A stretch of DNA of 64,000 nt from Nelumbo lutea (GCA_022828595.1 JAKGHH010000008.1:22064378-22128377), one strand, 5' to 3'; shown: positions 21,501-31,121, counted from the first letter of the stretch. Made by a program: numbers and translations. The notes: a model not told the origin generated them from the sequence alone.

Positions 21501-24500
21501 GAAATCGTCTCTTTCTTGTAACAAGAAAGAGAGTAAAGAGAGACATAAAGGTTTTAAGAGGTTGGTTGCCACTCAACAGCTTAATTTGAGTAAAGGGAGG
21601 AAAAAAATGTTTTTAAGGGATTGGTTGCCACTCAACAGCTTAATTTCACCCTAAAAAGAGGCTTATTTTGAAAACATGATGGGATATAGGGTTTATATGG
21701 ATTGGAGAATTGAAAAGATGGCCAATTACAAATCAAGGATCCTTTACACAGTGGATGATTTGAATTTAGCTATCTACATGGTTGAAATATGGTACGTCAT
21801 TCAGGGAAATTACCTACTTGACTCAATAAGCATACATTTTTCTCTGTTAAAAGGCTTATATTTATTAAAACTACAAATATATCTTGAAGTTTATTTTTAC
21901 AATTTTACTAACGCATAAAATCCATTTAACTATCTAAATATGGAAATTTTGTAAAACTAATTAAGATCAAAATGGTCTAGAACTTATCAGATTACAATGC
22001 TACTTAACCAGATGGCCATATCAAGCTGCAGGTTCCTTTCTAGACTACTACCCAAAAAATACTCCCCAAATAAACACAATTTACTCCTTTGTTGATGATT
22101 TAATTAAAGGGTGGAGTACAGTAGCAGCTTCTTCCTGCCCCTCTTTAGATATCCAAGAGGACTAGTCGCCCCCATTATCTATGGCTGTTAAGATAAACTT
22201 TGATGGCAGTTCTGTAGGTAATCCAGGCCCCTCTGGAATTGGGGGTGTCTTTAGAGATGGGGGAGGAAATGTCCTGGCCCTTTATTCTGGCCCGATAGGA
22301 TTTGGGGACTCTCTTAGAGCAGAAGTTCTGGCACTCCTACAAGGGCTCAAGCTGGCTAAACAGCTGGGTTTTCAGCAGTTGGAAGTGGAGGGAGATTCAA
22401 AACTGGTAATAGGTTGGATGCAAACAAACAGCTTAGGTGCCTGGTCCCTTAGACAACCTGTAAAGGAGATTATGCAACTAACAATGGAACTTGAAGTCGG
22501 GTTTAAATGGACTAGGAGATCAGCCAATGCAATGGCTGATACTTTAGCAAAGCAAGGAGTTGGTAGGCAGAACCTTTTTTGGGCCTGTTTGTAATTTAAT
22601 GAAAGTTGCTGTTTCCAATCAAAATAAATAAATAAACACAATTTACTCCCCATTTCTTATATAATTATCAGGTCCCAATCTTGATACAATCCATGTGCTT
22701 GTAGATAATCCCATCGGACCAAAGCTTTTTAGCCTAACATTTTTTGGCAGCATTTTAGCCTAACTTGAGAATTGAGATAAGAAATTAAGGATGTAATAAA
22801 TTCAAACATCCCATCTAAATTCAACTCAACTAAGCCTTGTCCCAACTATATGGGGTCAGCTATTTGATCCTGCTCCACCATTCCACTCTTCTCAGTGCCT
22901 TATTCATTGTTAAATTATGGGCCATTATTGACAGGCTGGCCTTAGTTATTGGGCTTTTACATTATTATTATCTATATTCTTTTATATCATGCCCCGTTGG
23001 ACCCAATGGGACTCATATATTTAGTGTTTTAGAGCTGCCATATGTTTGTAACTTGATATTATTTTGAATCAGAATATAAAAGGGGTGTTGGATTCTCAAG
23101 AACCCCACATCCTATTCTCTCTTTCTCCCAATTCTTCTTCTTGTTTCTCATCTTTCTTCTCTTATCTCTTGTTCCATCCCTAATTCTCCTCTTCTAAACC
23201 CTAATTCTTAACTTTTCTTGAGGATTTAAGTGCTGAATTCATCCAACTGCCCTCAAATCATTTCTTACTACCATGTCCTTTTTGTCTACCCTAGCTCTTC
23301 TAGATCATTTATTCTCACTGGTGTTGTAGATGGTCTTCTATGTAGATGACCAAACCATCTCAATAACATTCTCTCATTTCATCACTTATTGGAGCGACTC
23401 CTACATTCGTTTGAAATAAGTTCATTTCCAATCCTATCCTTTCTAGTTTTTCCACTCATCCATCTCAGCATTCACATCTTTGCTACCCTTTCTTTAACAT
23501 GTCGTCAATATAATCAAAATATAGTTGTTTTGGAATTTGGATTCCTAATTTGATAAGGAGTCCATCCAAAAATAAATAAAATTTGATATTGAGTCTATTT
23601 CTTTCAGACAACCAAATATGTTTCCATATAGTCTCCATTCATTTCTCTCACCCTCAACCTTGTGACTTATGTTTAATCGCAGCATCATGCAGGCCACCTC
23701 CACCACTGTTTCCTCTGAAATGAGTTCACATTCACATTCAAGCCTATACCTATTGTCCAAGTCCTTCATAAGAGGTTAAATTACTTGGATGGTTGGACCA
23801 ATTAGGTATCCTTTTCCTGGGTTGAACATTGTTACCACACCTCTTTTATCAATCAGTACATGGTATACACCTATAAGCTTAACATTTTCTTAAGCCAGCT
23901 GTCAGCTTATCATTGATTGTTGGAACAGAGGTCTTCAATAAGGTAGTTCTTATGGGCGCTTAAGATAAGCATAATGAACCAAAACAGCAGATGTGTTACT
24001 ACTTGTATTCAAATACCTGAAAAAAAAAAAAAAAACAAGTACCTGTCCTGCACTTCTGCTGATGGATGCATGCTCTTTAAGAAGAGCCTGCTCTTCAGAA
24101 ATACCACCTTCTTCCAAATATACTCTTGTTTGATTACTCTCTCTAAAATCCTCAAGGAGTGAAGCATGTTCTCTCTTGGCTCTGAGGCTAGAGTGGAGCT
24201 GATAAAACTCCTGCACTTCAATCATGTGAGACACAGAGTTAGCACTTGGCAGACACCAACTCATTGGACAAGTTTCCATTTCCGTTGCTCCATAATTATG
24301 AAAAAAAGAAAAAGAAAACAAAATAAAAGGGAACAGGCTTACTTTATGTTTCATTTATACAGGCTTTGACCCGTTAATGAAAAGCAGCAATACCTGAGTA
24401 AGATCTTGTAGAATTTCTTGATGACGAGTCAATGTATGAGAAACTATTTCTGAACCACCAGATGATACCCAGGCTTGCATCTGTGAATCCACTTGCTGAA

Positions 24501-25296
24501 GCTGTTTAAGTAGCCGGTCTATACCAGATTCAAGATCGTTGTTATCTGCATCATCAACTTTTGCAGAAACCAACTTACGATAAGAACTCATTTGCTCATC
24601 CAACTGAGATTCAAGCTTTCTTGCCTGCATTTGTATAATTAAAAGTTAAAACAATAAAAGGTGTCCCCATTTATTCAACTCTATAAACAGGTAGAAGGAG
24701 AAAAAAATTAAATTTTAATGAAAGCAATTCTCTAACCAATTCTAGACTAGTACCAGCCTCAGACTTTTACATCGAAATGCATGCTTTGGTTCGCATTTGA
24801 ATCCACAATGCACTCAACATTCATCCAGCAGCACAAGCAACATCAGAAAGTAACAGTACGTAGGATCTCGATTTGAATTTCATACACTCCCCGTTCCAAA
24901 GAATGAAAAAAAGGATTAAAATTTTTAAATGTGTCAAAAATTCAGAAACGGGGACTTTTGTTTCCTTTAAATTAGAATATTTTCTTCAATAAAATCAATC
25001 AAATACTTGCACATGATCTTTTTAACTTCAAAAAGACTCCGTGGACCCAAAACTAAAAATGCACTTAATTAACCATAGTTCCGAAGGAAAAAAAAAAAGG
25101 ATAAATGCACATTTCATGCAACAAGTAGCTCGAATTTCTGGAAGCGCCGGTTCTCGTACCCATTCGTAAATTCTATGAGACGAATAATTCGAAAATCGAG
25201 AAAAAGAGAAACTGAGTATGTAATTGTATTTTAGCGGGAATGGGAAAGGCGTAGTACCTGTTTACGCAGGGCGTCCCATGAGATCGGCACCTCCAT
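9395..25296 (-). CDS. GOS11: GOS11-like Golgi SNARE, five coding exons over 15.9 kb, frameshift in exon 4
   Basis: The product belongs to the Golgi SNAP receptor complex member 1 family: a Qb-SNARE anchored by its C-terminus in Golgi membranes that pairs with other SNAREs to fuse vesicles in ER-Golgi and intra-Golgi transport. Exons joined by GT-AG introns give 13 + 77 + 56 + about 38 + 37 residues, close to the 223 aa I recall for Arabidopsis GOS11. Start MEVPISWDALRKQ and end TKstop both fit the family. Intron lengths are 633, 183, 14,272 and 150 bp. Exon 4 is 112 nt where 114 are expected, with two bases missing just after ATGGACACTG, so the SNARE helix end and the membrane anchor are out of frame. 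This is either a real disabling mutation, a sequence error, or an unseen splice variant. Intron 3 holds all the nested elements from 11.0 to 23.8 kb. Confidence 0.85.
9659..9770 (-). CDS. GOS11: GOS11-like exon 4, two bases short
   Basis: After acceptor ttcag the exon starts ATGGAC (MD, as in the family), but ISQAQTILGGLSLQRTMFGG and LNSKLTNVSSRLPT are then in a different frame. Counting gives 112 nt to the ACG before donor gtatga, against 114 for the family's 38 codons. No alternative AG or GT that I can see repairs the phase. The SNARE motif itself is well conserved, so the loss may be recent. Confidence 0.85.
11082..11748. mobile_element. Diverged hAT-like relic related to the 8.0-kb element
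   Basis: The left end CAGTGATTTAAAAG resembles the TIR of the element at 8011. Both sides carry the same kind of GC-rich motifs (tgcctaggcaca, ggtgtgcacctcaggtg) around an AT-rich centre with long T runs (11590-11690). The right end is degenerate and I could not match a clean target duplication (gtatgggg on the left, tgggatgggg on the right). Confidence 0.45.
11935..12727 (+). pseudogene. LINE endonuclease C-terminus and linker
   Basis: Reads TNFTWSNLQTNP and SILDRFLFTVDWED, and then VTSDHWPIF, the last motif of the APE endonuclease fold. Next comes FRFENMWLCHPGF and a charged coiled linker (IKECNIQQFGRIEEKKQEV). A stop follows at 12455-12457, and KWVKEGDRNTRFFHARQIAEE continues in another frame, leading into RT. 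Confidence 0.85.
12728..13098 (+). repeat. Copia-3 5' LTR
   Basis: Starts TGTAGAGAACACTGATGTGG and ends ATCTTCTACT. TATA box TATAAATA at 12927-12934. It is 371 bp against 360 for the 3' copy, mostly because of about 11 extra bases near 12755 (cagtggtcccc). A degenerate primer site (ttggtaatcagg, 13118-13129) lies about 20 bp beyond the LTR end rather than touching it. Confidence 0.9.
13099..13720 (+). other. Copia-3 leader with gatttcagatcagattt repeats
   Basis: Untranslated leader. From about 13510 to 13660 it contains five or more imperfect copies of gatttcagatcagattt. The same motif precedes the gag scrap at 44.1 kb, showing it belongs to this family. Confidence 0.75.
13721..14671 (+). 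pseudogene. Copia-3 gag
   Basis: Starts MEFKGQGESSFGNNSYGS. The retrotransposon gag core reads LDGSNYLEWAQSAMMAIGGR, then AKEIWDVVKETYSRPLNGAR and VNNLKQGEKPVFVYFSTLKS. The zinc knuckle reads CEHCKKPKHTKNTCWKLHP (CX2CX4HX4C). Stops lie at 13985, 14222, 14288 (TAA) and 14669; without them the frame is largely continuous. Confidence 0.9.
14672..16419 (+). pseudogene. Copia-3 protease and integrase
   Basis: The protease active site is WVIDSGASNHMTS. The GAG-pre-integrase domain has LWHNRLGHLSFKSLK and the RCESCEFAKH Cys pair. In the integrase core are IDVWGPYH, RSDNAKEYFA and, after a frameshift at about 15655-15700, ILEVTRSIMFTSNVPIRFWG. The linker includes CIFLGYAQTQKGYCCYDP and tandem copies of SPQGESSESG/FPQGESSESG (16077-16163). 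A TGA at 16417 ends the frame before RT. Confidence 0.92.
16420..18081 (+). pseudogene. Copia-3 reverse transcriptase and RNase H
   Basis: RT begins MQEALSVPEWKDAM and shows GCRWVFTMKHNADD, AETFAPV-like [35 protein letters not shown] and the catalytic YVDDIVVTG. Stops lie at 16837 and 17242. RNase H shows VYTDADWAG (first Asp), RSTSGYCALMGG, SSAEAEYRSMA (Glu) and HIEVDRHFVRE, ending LGMIDIYSQLEGEC at the purine tract. The stops are few, consistent with a fairly recent insertion. Confidence 0.93.
18067..18426 (+). repeat. Copia-3 3' LTR
   Basis: Starts TGTAGAGAACACTG after the purine tract CTTGAGGGGGAG and ends TTCTACT at the target duplication. TATA box at 18254-18261. Confidence 0.92.
18432..18880 (+). 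pseudogene. LINE reverse transcriptase, N-terminal part
   Basis: Directly after the Copia-3 target duplication: EIKEVMFSMDRSKASKLDGF, then in a shifted frame from 18587 FIALVLKKSGAIHPKEYRPI, NLINSLYKIIAKVLSRKI and NQGAFVSNRKIMDQILIPNE. These are the first RT blocks of plant L1 LINEs. The catalytic (F/Y)xDD part is missing; the sequence jumps to zf-RVT near 18915. Confidence 0.88.
18915..20005 (+). pseudogene. LINE zf-RVT and RNase H domains
   Basis: The zf-RVT region is open from 18927 to 19598: VWSKLIPPRIGAFCWEAILG, CILCKENGESCYHLLISC (zinc-binding Cys/His) and WTVWEERNSRIFNEKER. The RNase H domain is in another frame from about 19575: KLNFDGNSEGNPGPSRIGG (Asp), LQAEILAVMEG (Glu), IEGDSKLVIGWL (Asp), then a stop at 19823, and NSFADTLTKQGVE. 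The stop after the last FWAIL block is at 20002. A 3' UTR and A run follow. Confidence 0.9.
20310..20762 (-). pseudogene. LINE RNase H
   Basis: Reads KLDFYGSSRGNPGTLGIGG (the Gly after Asp replaced by Tyr), IRTELLAAVQGIQ (Glu), IEGGSQVVVGWL (the catalytic Asp of GDS is Gly here, so inactive), then after a stop at 20373 NSMVDSLAKQG. Confidence 0.88.
20874..21420 (-). pseudogene. LINE zf-RVT remnant
   Basis: Open in 21179-21400: LRIWTPNPEGNFTCSFFKSL and VWTRPICPKIVVFCWEVYYG, matching the same region of the LINE at 18.9 kb. Downstream it is frameshifted, with WTVWEEWNTRTFSERE at about 20880. Confidence 0.85.
21545..21654 (+). repeat. Two tandem ~55-bp repeats
   Basis: The segment ggttgccactcaacagcttaattt occurs at about 21563 and 21620 with related flanks (gttttaagaggttgg, tttttaagggattgg). 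It produces a third copy of the LINE target sequence. From 21655 to 22087 I see no gene. Confidence 0.75.
22088..22630 (+). mobile_element. 5'-truncated LINE tail (RNase H) with 19-bp target duplication
   Basis: Perfect direct repeats aataaacacaatttactcc at 22069-22087 and 22631-22649 flank a 543-bp insertion with an A-rich tail. It carries one open RNase H domain (22181-22594): KINFDGSSVGNPGPSGIGG (Asp), LRAEVLALLQGLK (Glu), VEGDSKLVIGWM (Asp), NAMADTLAKQG and a final NLFWACL. All catalytic residues are kept, unlike the other copies here, and the duplication is perfect, so this is the youngest LINE tail in the window. Confidence 0.93.
22815..23785 (-). mobile_element. RTE-type LINE remnant
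   Basis: The plus strand reads caactaagccttgtcccaac and then tatatggggtcagc; its complement is the conserved 3' end of plant RTE-clade LINEs (ATATAGTTGGGACAAGGC). Further in, the minus strand near 23380-23290 gives broken EN-RWFGHL-RRP-like codons, the last RT block of this clade. The interior is degenerate. From 23786 to 23990 I see nothing further. Confidence 0.65.
22908..23237 (+). repeat. Possible solo LTR inside the RTE remnant
   Basis: Starts TGTTAAATTATGGG, contains a TATA-like atataaaag at 23078-23086 and a CT-rich leader, and is bounded by attcat on both sides (22902-22907 and about 23237-23242). The right end lacks CA, so the boundary is uncertain. Confidence 0.35.
24043..24210 (-). 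CDS. GOS11: GOS11-like exon 3 (56 codons)
   Basis: Follows acceptor gtgcag and runs from EFYQLHSSLRAKREHASLLE to HASISRSAGQ, with donor gtacttg. Phase 0. A run of A (T on this strand) lies directly inside the following giant intron. The middle (ESNQTRVYLEEGG) has drifted from the usual EFDRTRLDLEDG. Confidence 0.92.
24394..24624 (-). CDS. GOS11: GOS11-like exon 2 (77 codons)
   Basis: Follows acceptor tgcag and runs from ARKLESQLDEQMSSYRKLVS to HQEILQDLTQ, ending CAG with donor gtattg. Phase 0 at both ends. It contains the conserved QMQAWVSSGGSE block. This is the N-terminal helical region of the SNARE. Confidence 0.93.
25258..25296 (-). CDS. GOS11: GOS11-like exon 1 (13 codons)
   Basis: Encodes MEVPISWDALRKQ from the ATG at 25296-25294 to CAG at 25258, followed by the donor gtacta. 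Phase 0. This matches the family N-terminus (MDVPSSWDALRKQ), which fixes the start. Confidence 0.9.
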
Positions 25297-25533
25297 GAAT
25301 CCAATCTGTTTCTTCTGCTTCTCGAAATATTCCTCCCGTACTCTTCTGAACCAAGCACAGATTCACAGAGATGGAAATGCTCAACCGTTATCAGTTATCT
25401 GATTGCGCCAACGAAACCTCTTCTGCGCCCAACGCAAATCTCAATCGTCTCCGAAAAATGCAGCAAAGAGTAAATTATAGAAAACCTCCTGAGGCCAAAT
25501 CCTGTGAACCCTTTGGTTCACGGGAAGCGTGCA

Positions 25534-25541
25534 CCACGTGG
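25534..25541. promoter_or_regulatory. Palindromic G-box CCACGTGG in a possible bidirectional promoter
   Basis: CACGTG core 238 bp upstream of the SNARE start codon. On the other side, at 25640-25780, a CT-rich leader ends in CCGGCG followed by a perfect donor gtaagttctt. This suggests a plus-strand transcript starting near 25.65 kb. No coding exon for it is visible. Confidence 0.4.
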
Positions 25542-25879
25542 CTTTATTGACTTCACAGGGATTTGACGGATTTCTCTGGGCCAACCAGTTGAAACCTCCA
25601 CTAAATGACAAAAGAAAAACAATAAAACTCAAAACATTTGGGCTTTCTCTCTCATTCGAACTCCCCCTCCCACCGTCTCTCAGGCCTCAGCATTCTGTAA
25701 CCAAACCACCGGCACTACAGCAATCAACATTCGGAGTTAAGAATCAACCGAGGATCGGAGACTAGTGTCCGGCAACCGGCGGTAAGTTCTTAACTTCTTC
25801 TTCTTCGCTTCTATCAGGGATTTCTGTTGATAGGATCGACTTTTCGAGCACAAGAATATCCACTATTGCTATAAGGGTG

Positions 25880-26070
25880 AAGCCCAGACATTAACCCAAA
25901 AGATGTGGTTATTGAACTCCTCTGGGTTCGGGCTCTTGATCTGCCGGCTGAGTGCATGACAACCTTGACTAGGAACAAGCTAGCCGAACAAATTGTAGAG
26001 CCTGTACTGTGTGATGGAGATGGTTAAAAACAAGGCAAATGGGGAAAATACTTGAAGGTTCGAGTTCGCA
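25880..26070 (+). pseudogene. LINE ORF1 remnant (DUF4283-like)
   Basis: Reads KDVVIELLWVRALDLPAECM, then KWGKYLKVRVRI after a stop, which resembles the FWVxxxGLP...WGxxLRVRVxI pattern of the DUF4283/zf-CCHC proteins linked to plant LINEs. It is short and interrupted. From 26070 to 26770 nothing else is recognisable. Confidence 0.4.
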
Positions 26071-27328
26071 TAAAACATCACTGCCACTGAATCCTTGATA
26101 GTTGTTGTAACAGAAGCCAGATAAGGAACCTAGGTGGTATACGGTGAAAGCCTCTAACCCAAATATTACAGAGGAACAAATGATGGAAGATTTATCTAAG
26201 AAACTAGCGATGCAAGCAGCAGTAAGCAATGCTAGAAGAGAGAGGCAAAAGCCAGTGGGATTGTGAGTGCCTTTTGATGGCAAAAGGCATTCTGCAATGG
26301 CAGCGGTGTAGCAAGTGGCTTTTGATGTAAGGAGATGTGATGATTCACCGCTGCAGCAAAAGGACAGGATCCAATACGCCATTCTTCACTATAGGTGGTT
26401 AGAAGAAAAGGGGAAAAACAGAGGGGTTTACCGCCGGTGGCTTAGTCTCAGCGTGCTGAGAGTTGGAATGAGAAAGATAAAGTCAAATGTTTGGGTTTTA
26501 TTATTTTGTTTCTGTCTTCTATTGTCCGGTTCTACCAGTTGGACCACTTTTAAAGCCACCTGTTTATTTTTCATTTGCAGGTACATGCTTAACAAGTTTT
26601 TAATAATAACAGTCAACCTCACGAAGTTTTCAAAATTATATTATACGGTTATAACGAAATATTAGCCAAATGTCTGAAATGCCCATACTTATCAAATTTA
26701 TGGATGTCAACTAAAAACTATGATTACGCTCCTCTATAGAAAATCAGCATACTATTCAAAAGGCAAAGTCAACTATCAATTCAGGTGAGACTTTTAAGTG
26801 GAATTTCAAAGTTTGGAAATATAATCGGCCCCTTAAATTGAAAGTTTTCCTTTTTTTTTTTTTCTTGTTTCTAAGTAATAGACTTCCTACTAGGGTGCAA
26901 ATGATTAGGTTCTGATTCCATCCAATTCGAGATTCGGTCCTATTTTATTGGATTTAGATCTCACTTATTCGGATATTTGGATCACTCTTATCAATTCGAA
27001 AATATTTATTTATTTATTTATATAAATATATATAATACATATATATTTTAGGGAGAATAACGATTCAGTCCAGGGTTAGAATGTGTAAGCTCAAAGCACT
27101 ATTGGGGTAGGTGCCAATTCTAAATTGATGGTAATTCACCGGTGGACTTTTTTTTGTAAATAAAGATTAACATTAAACTGACCAAGAAACATGATTATAT
27201 ACATGAGAGTTGTAGTGTAACTTTAATTGCCCTTTGCATGATATATAGGCAAAAAGTTGGGCAATGTGGTTATCCTGTCTATAGATATGCACAAGATATA
27301 TATAGTATCAAAAGAAGAGATAAGTCTT

Positions 27329-30300
27329 TTAAGGTGGTTCTTGTGCAACTACCTTATCATTTGCTGCTAGCTCCACCAAAGCTTTGTTGTGAGAAAATAC
27401 CCATAGTTGTTTGGCTCTATTTGTCTGGGCTTCTCTTAAGCCTCCTAATAACACTAGGATTTCAGCATCATAACTGTTGATCGCCCAACAGGGAGTGCCT
27501 TCTGCGATGGTAAGTTGCTCGCTGGGAAATTGGAAGAGGAACCCTCGTCCTGCATGACCTGTATCTGGATCAAAAGAGCCATCAATAAAAAGTGTTGGAA
27601 CATTATTTCTATGAGATGGATTGATGTTATGTTGGGGTTGTGATGGGTTTGGGGCCTCGTCCAGTATATAATGCAAAGATGAGCTGATCACTTGCTTTGG
27701 GTCTTGCACGATGTTATCAAATATGCGTTTGTTCTGTGCTTTCCACATGTGATAGGCAATGATGTTGAAATAGCTTTGACTTTGAACTACCTGTGATTTA
27801 CCATGGTGTGTATTGAGGCTTTGGAACCAGTCCTTGATAATGACATGCATGGGCTGATTTTGTATGAGAGTCGGGTTTAAGCCAATTTGGGCTTCACACC
27901 AGACAGCACAAGCGAAGGTACACTAGAAAAATAGGTGGTGGGTTGTTTCTACATGGAGGTTGCAGAAAGTGCAAGACCTCTCAGTCTCCCTTAGCCATGT
28001 CGCGCACTTGTTTTTAGTGAGCAAACCATCCGACAACAACTTCCATAGAAATACCTGGAATCTGTGAGGAACTTTGAGCTTCCAAAGGAGCTTCCACTCA
28101 AAGAAGGCGTTTGAAGTAGAGTCCTCTAATGATTTAAAGTGCTGATGAGCTGATTTCACAAAGAAGACACCCATGGCATTATGCTTCCAAATTAGGAAAT
28201 CTGAGGAGAGACTTGGTTCCGGGCTGATGTGAAGGATGTGTCGAATGGTGTGGTCATGAAAAAGTTGAAGAAGCTTTGACATATCCCATGTAACAACATT
28301 TATTAGGTGAGAAACCTTCAGGTTTCGTACTTGATCCCCGTTAGCTGACTCTTTCAAGTGCGGAATGTGACCTGGTAGCGTGGGAATCCATGGATCTGAC
28401 ATTGCTAAAATGGAGTTTCCGTCTTTGATAGTCCATAACAAATTTGTTTGTAACTTACTGATCAGTTGATGCGCTTGTTGCCACCATGGGGAATTGCGGT
28501 GGCCTTTTTTGGCAACAAAGAAAGAGGAATGTGGGAAATATTTAGCTTTTACTTGCTTGCTCCAAATCCCATTAGAGTCAGTTAGTAGTCTCCACACTTG
28601 CTTACTAAACATGGCTTTGTTCATGGTATTGAAGGATCTGAATCCAAGGCCAACTTGCGTCTTTGGTCTACAGATCTTGCTCCAGGAAACTGTGTTTTGT
28701 GTTTTTATTTGAGTTATCCCACTAGAATGCTCTAGTCATCTTATCAATTTGAGAGCCTACAGCTTGAGGAAGAGTTGCTATGGACATGGAATACACCGGG
28801 ATGGATTGAAGCACTGATTTAACTAGGGTGGTTATTCCTGCTTTGGACAGAAGTTTTGATCTCCAAGAGTTGATTCTGGAGGAGATTTTGTCTGTTATCT
28901 CTTTGTGAGATGAGAGGTGGTGGGAGTTTGAGCCAACTTGGGTACCAAGTACCTTGGTACCAACCAGTGATTTACTAATAGCATGTGGGAAAGAATTCTC
29001 CTGTGTTGGCGGGGAACATTTCTGCTAAAGAATAGGTGGGATTTGGCATGATTTATCCTCTGTTCGGACATGATCTCGAAGGACTTCAGTAGATTGGTAA
29101 AAGACTCGACTTGTTCTACCTCAACTTTGTGGAAAAGTATGCAATCATTAGCAAATAGGAGATGTGTAATGGGGGAGCTATTGCGACTAATCTGCACTCC
29201 TTCTAGTTGCCCCTCTGATGAGGCTTGCTTACCCCCCCCCCCCCCCCCCGCTTTAGCTTGAAATGATCGTGTGACTCACTTGCTAATTTGATAGAGTAGG
29301 ATGCAGTGGAAATGCACTGATGTAACATATTACACCATTTGTCTGGGAAATTCATTTTTTAAGCACATGATATTTTGACATGTCGAGTTTGATGGCAATA
29401 TATCTTTTGCCTCTTTGTTGATACTTCATCTTACGCAAGATCTCCTTCACTAACAGAATGTTGTTTGAGATTTGTCTACCCTTGAGAAATTCGGATTGGT
29501 AAGGAGATAAAATCTCCTGTAATATAGGTTGTAGTCTTGTTACCATCCACTTAGTTATGATCTTGTAGAGGACATTACACAGGCTGATAGGACGGTAACT
29601 TGATGTGTCAATTGGTTTGTTATTTTTTGGAACAAAAGCCAAATTGGTATCATTTATTTCTTTTGGCAAGGATTCTGAATTAAATAATTTAAGTACAATT
29701 GTGTGAATGTCTATTCCGATCAGGTCCCAGTAATGTTGATAGAAGAGAGGGGTGAAACCATCAAGTCCTGGGGCTTTGTGGGGATTAAATTGTTTAACCA
29801 CACTAGTTATTTCTTCAAGAGTAGGGGGCACCAGCAGAGAATCCTGGTGTTGGGTAGAGAGAGTTGGGAAGGGGATATTGTTCAATAGTTCAGGGTCGAA
29901 TTCTTCTTGCTGCCCACCTACCTATAAGAGAGCCTGCTTAAATGTTTTAACTATATGTGTACCACTTGAAGTCCAAGACCCATCATTGCATTTCAGCCAG
30001 CCAATATTATTTTTGGCATTTCTGAAATTTGCCATGTGATGAAAAAACTTGGTATTTCTGTCACCCTCTTTGAGCCACAACTCTCTTGAGTCTCCAAAGT
30101 TGTTCTTCTTTAAAGAGCTAGTAGCTATATTGTTTTAACAGTGATTGAAGTCGGTCTTGCTCTGCATTGCGTAGGGTTCTCAACTGCAAGGTTGAGATTT
30201 GCTCAGCTATGCTTCGGATGTGGTCTTGGATTAGGCCAAAATGACTTTTATTCCATTGCTTGAGGGCCAGCTAGCAAGTTTTTAGCTTGTTGATGACTTG

Positions 30301-31121
30301 ATGAGCAGGTGAGCCATGGACGGGTTGACTCCATGAGGCAGAAATAATTTATTTGTAAGCAGGGTGTTCTACCCAGAAAGGCTGAAAATGAAAATGTGGT
30401 TTCCTTTGAGGAGTTGGAGATGAGGTGTTTAAGACAATAGGCCCATGATCCGAGGTGGTTATTGGGGAATGGTTTAACTGGGTGTTTGGGAATAATTGGC
30501 ACCAAGAGGGGGTTAGCTAGGGCCCGGTCCAACCTTTCAAGCACTTTAGCCGCTCCCTTTTGGCCATTTTGTCCAGGTGAATGGAGGTCCGACATAATCG
30601 AAGTCCACTAGGCCAAATTTTTGTACAAAATTTTGTAAATGTTTAGAGAGGTAAGGTTTGGAATTTCTGAAGGATTTATGGTCATCCATCTCGTAAATAT
30701 CATTGAGGTCTCCTATGAGGAGCCAAGGTAGGTTAGTGAGCTCTTGTGATTGTGTGAGGTGAAGCCAGATGTCTTTGCGAAGATGCCCGGCAGGGTGGCC
30801 ATAGAATAGTAATAATTGCCAAGGATTGTTGGGCAGGTAATTCGAGATTTGGAGATGAATTAGGTGAGTACTGACATGGAGAATGTCAAATGAGTTTGAA
30901 TCCAGCCAATCGCAGAAAAGACCACTAGAGAACCCTGAAGCTTCATCGAATACAAAACTTTTAAATTTAAGCTTCTTCGCCAGGGTGGAACCTTTTTGTC
31001 AGTCTAGCTTGGTTTCTATTAAAAAGAAAAGGTCCAGCTTTTCTTGTTTAACTAGCTTTCGTAGCTCACGGATCTTCTTATTATCACCAGCTCCCATAAT
31101 GTTTCAAGAAATGAACTTCAT
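27329..31121 (-). pseudogene. LINE ORF2: endonuclease, RT, zf-RVT, RNase H
   Basis: Starts MKFIS at 31121; the next codon, normally Trp (SWNxxG), is a stop (TGA). Endonuclease motifs: FLIETKLD (about 31020), WLLIGDLNDIYEMDDH (about 30720) and PFTW (about 30590). RT N-terminal half is open at 29352-29885: VKQFNPHKAPGLDGFTPLFY, SSYRPISLCNVLYKIITKWM and KLDMSK. A deletion with an 18-base C run then removes the middle. LLFANDCILFHKV has Asn in place of the first Asp of the catalytic FADD. zf-RVT is open at 27923-28624 (CTFCNLHVETTHHLFF). RNase H: LFIDGSFDPDTG and DAEILVLLGGLREA. Confidence 0.88.
29232..29249 (+). repeat. 18-base C homopolymer
   Basis: An uninterrupted run of 18 C in the damaged RT part of the LINE, at the place where several hundred bases of RT are missing. 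Confidence 0.95.

Larger units (their letters stand above)
20149..21570 (-). mobile_element. 5'-truncated LINE with 14-bp target duplication
   Basis: The minus strand encodes zf-RVT then RNase H and ends in an A-rich tail (T-rich at 20151-20165 on the plus strand). Direct repeats actcaacagcttaa at 20135-20148 and 21571-21584 flank it. It is a separate insertion from the LINE ending at 20097 and in the opposite direction. Confidence 0.88.
9771..24042 (-). other. GOS11-like intron 3, 14,272 bp
   Basis: Bounded by donor gtacttg and acceptor ttcag. It contains a hAT-like relic, an interrupted LINE with Copia-3 inside, two separate LINE tails and an RTE remnant. The stretch 9860-11080 next to exon 4 shows no gene or recognisable element. 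Confidence 0.85.

Noticed and set aside
26315..26665. 116-codon plus-strand frame
   Set aside because: No recognisable domain; part is non-coding AT-rich sequence, and its start lies in a decayed LINE ORF1 region.
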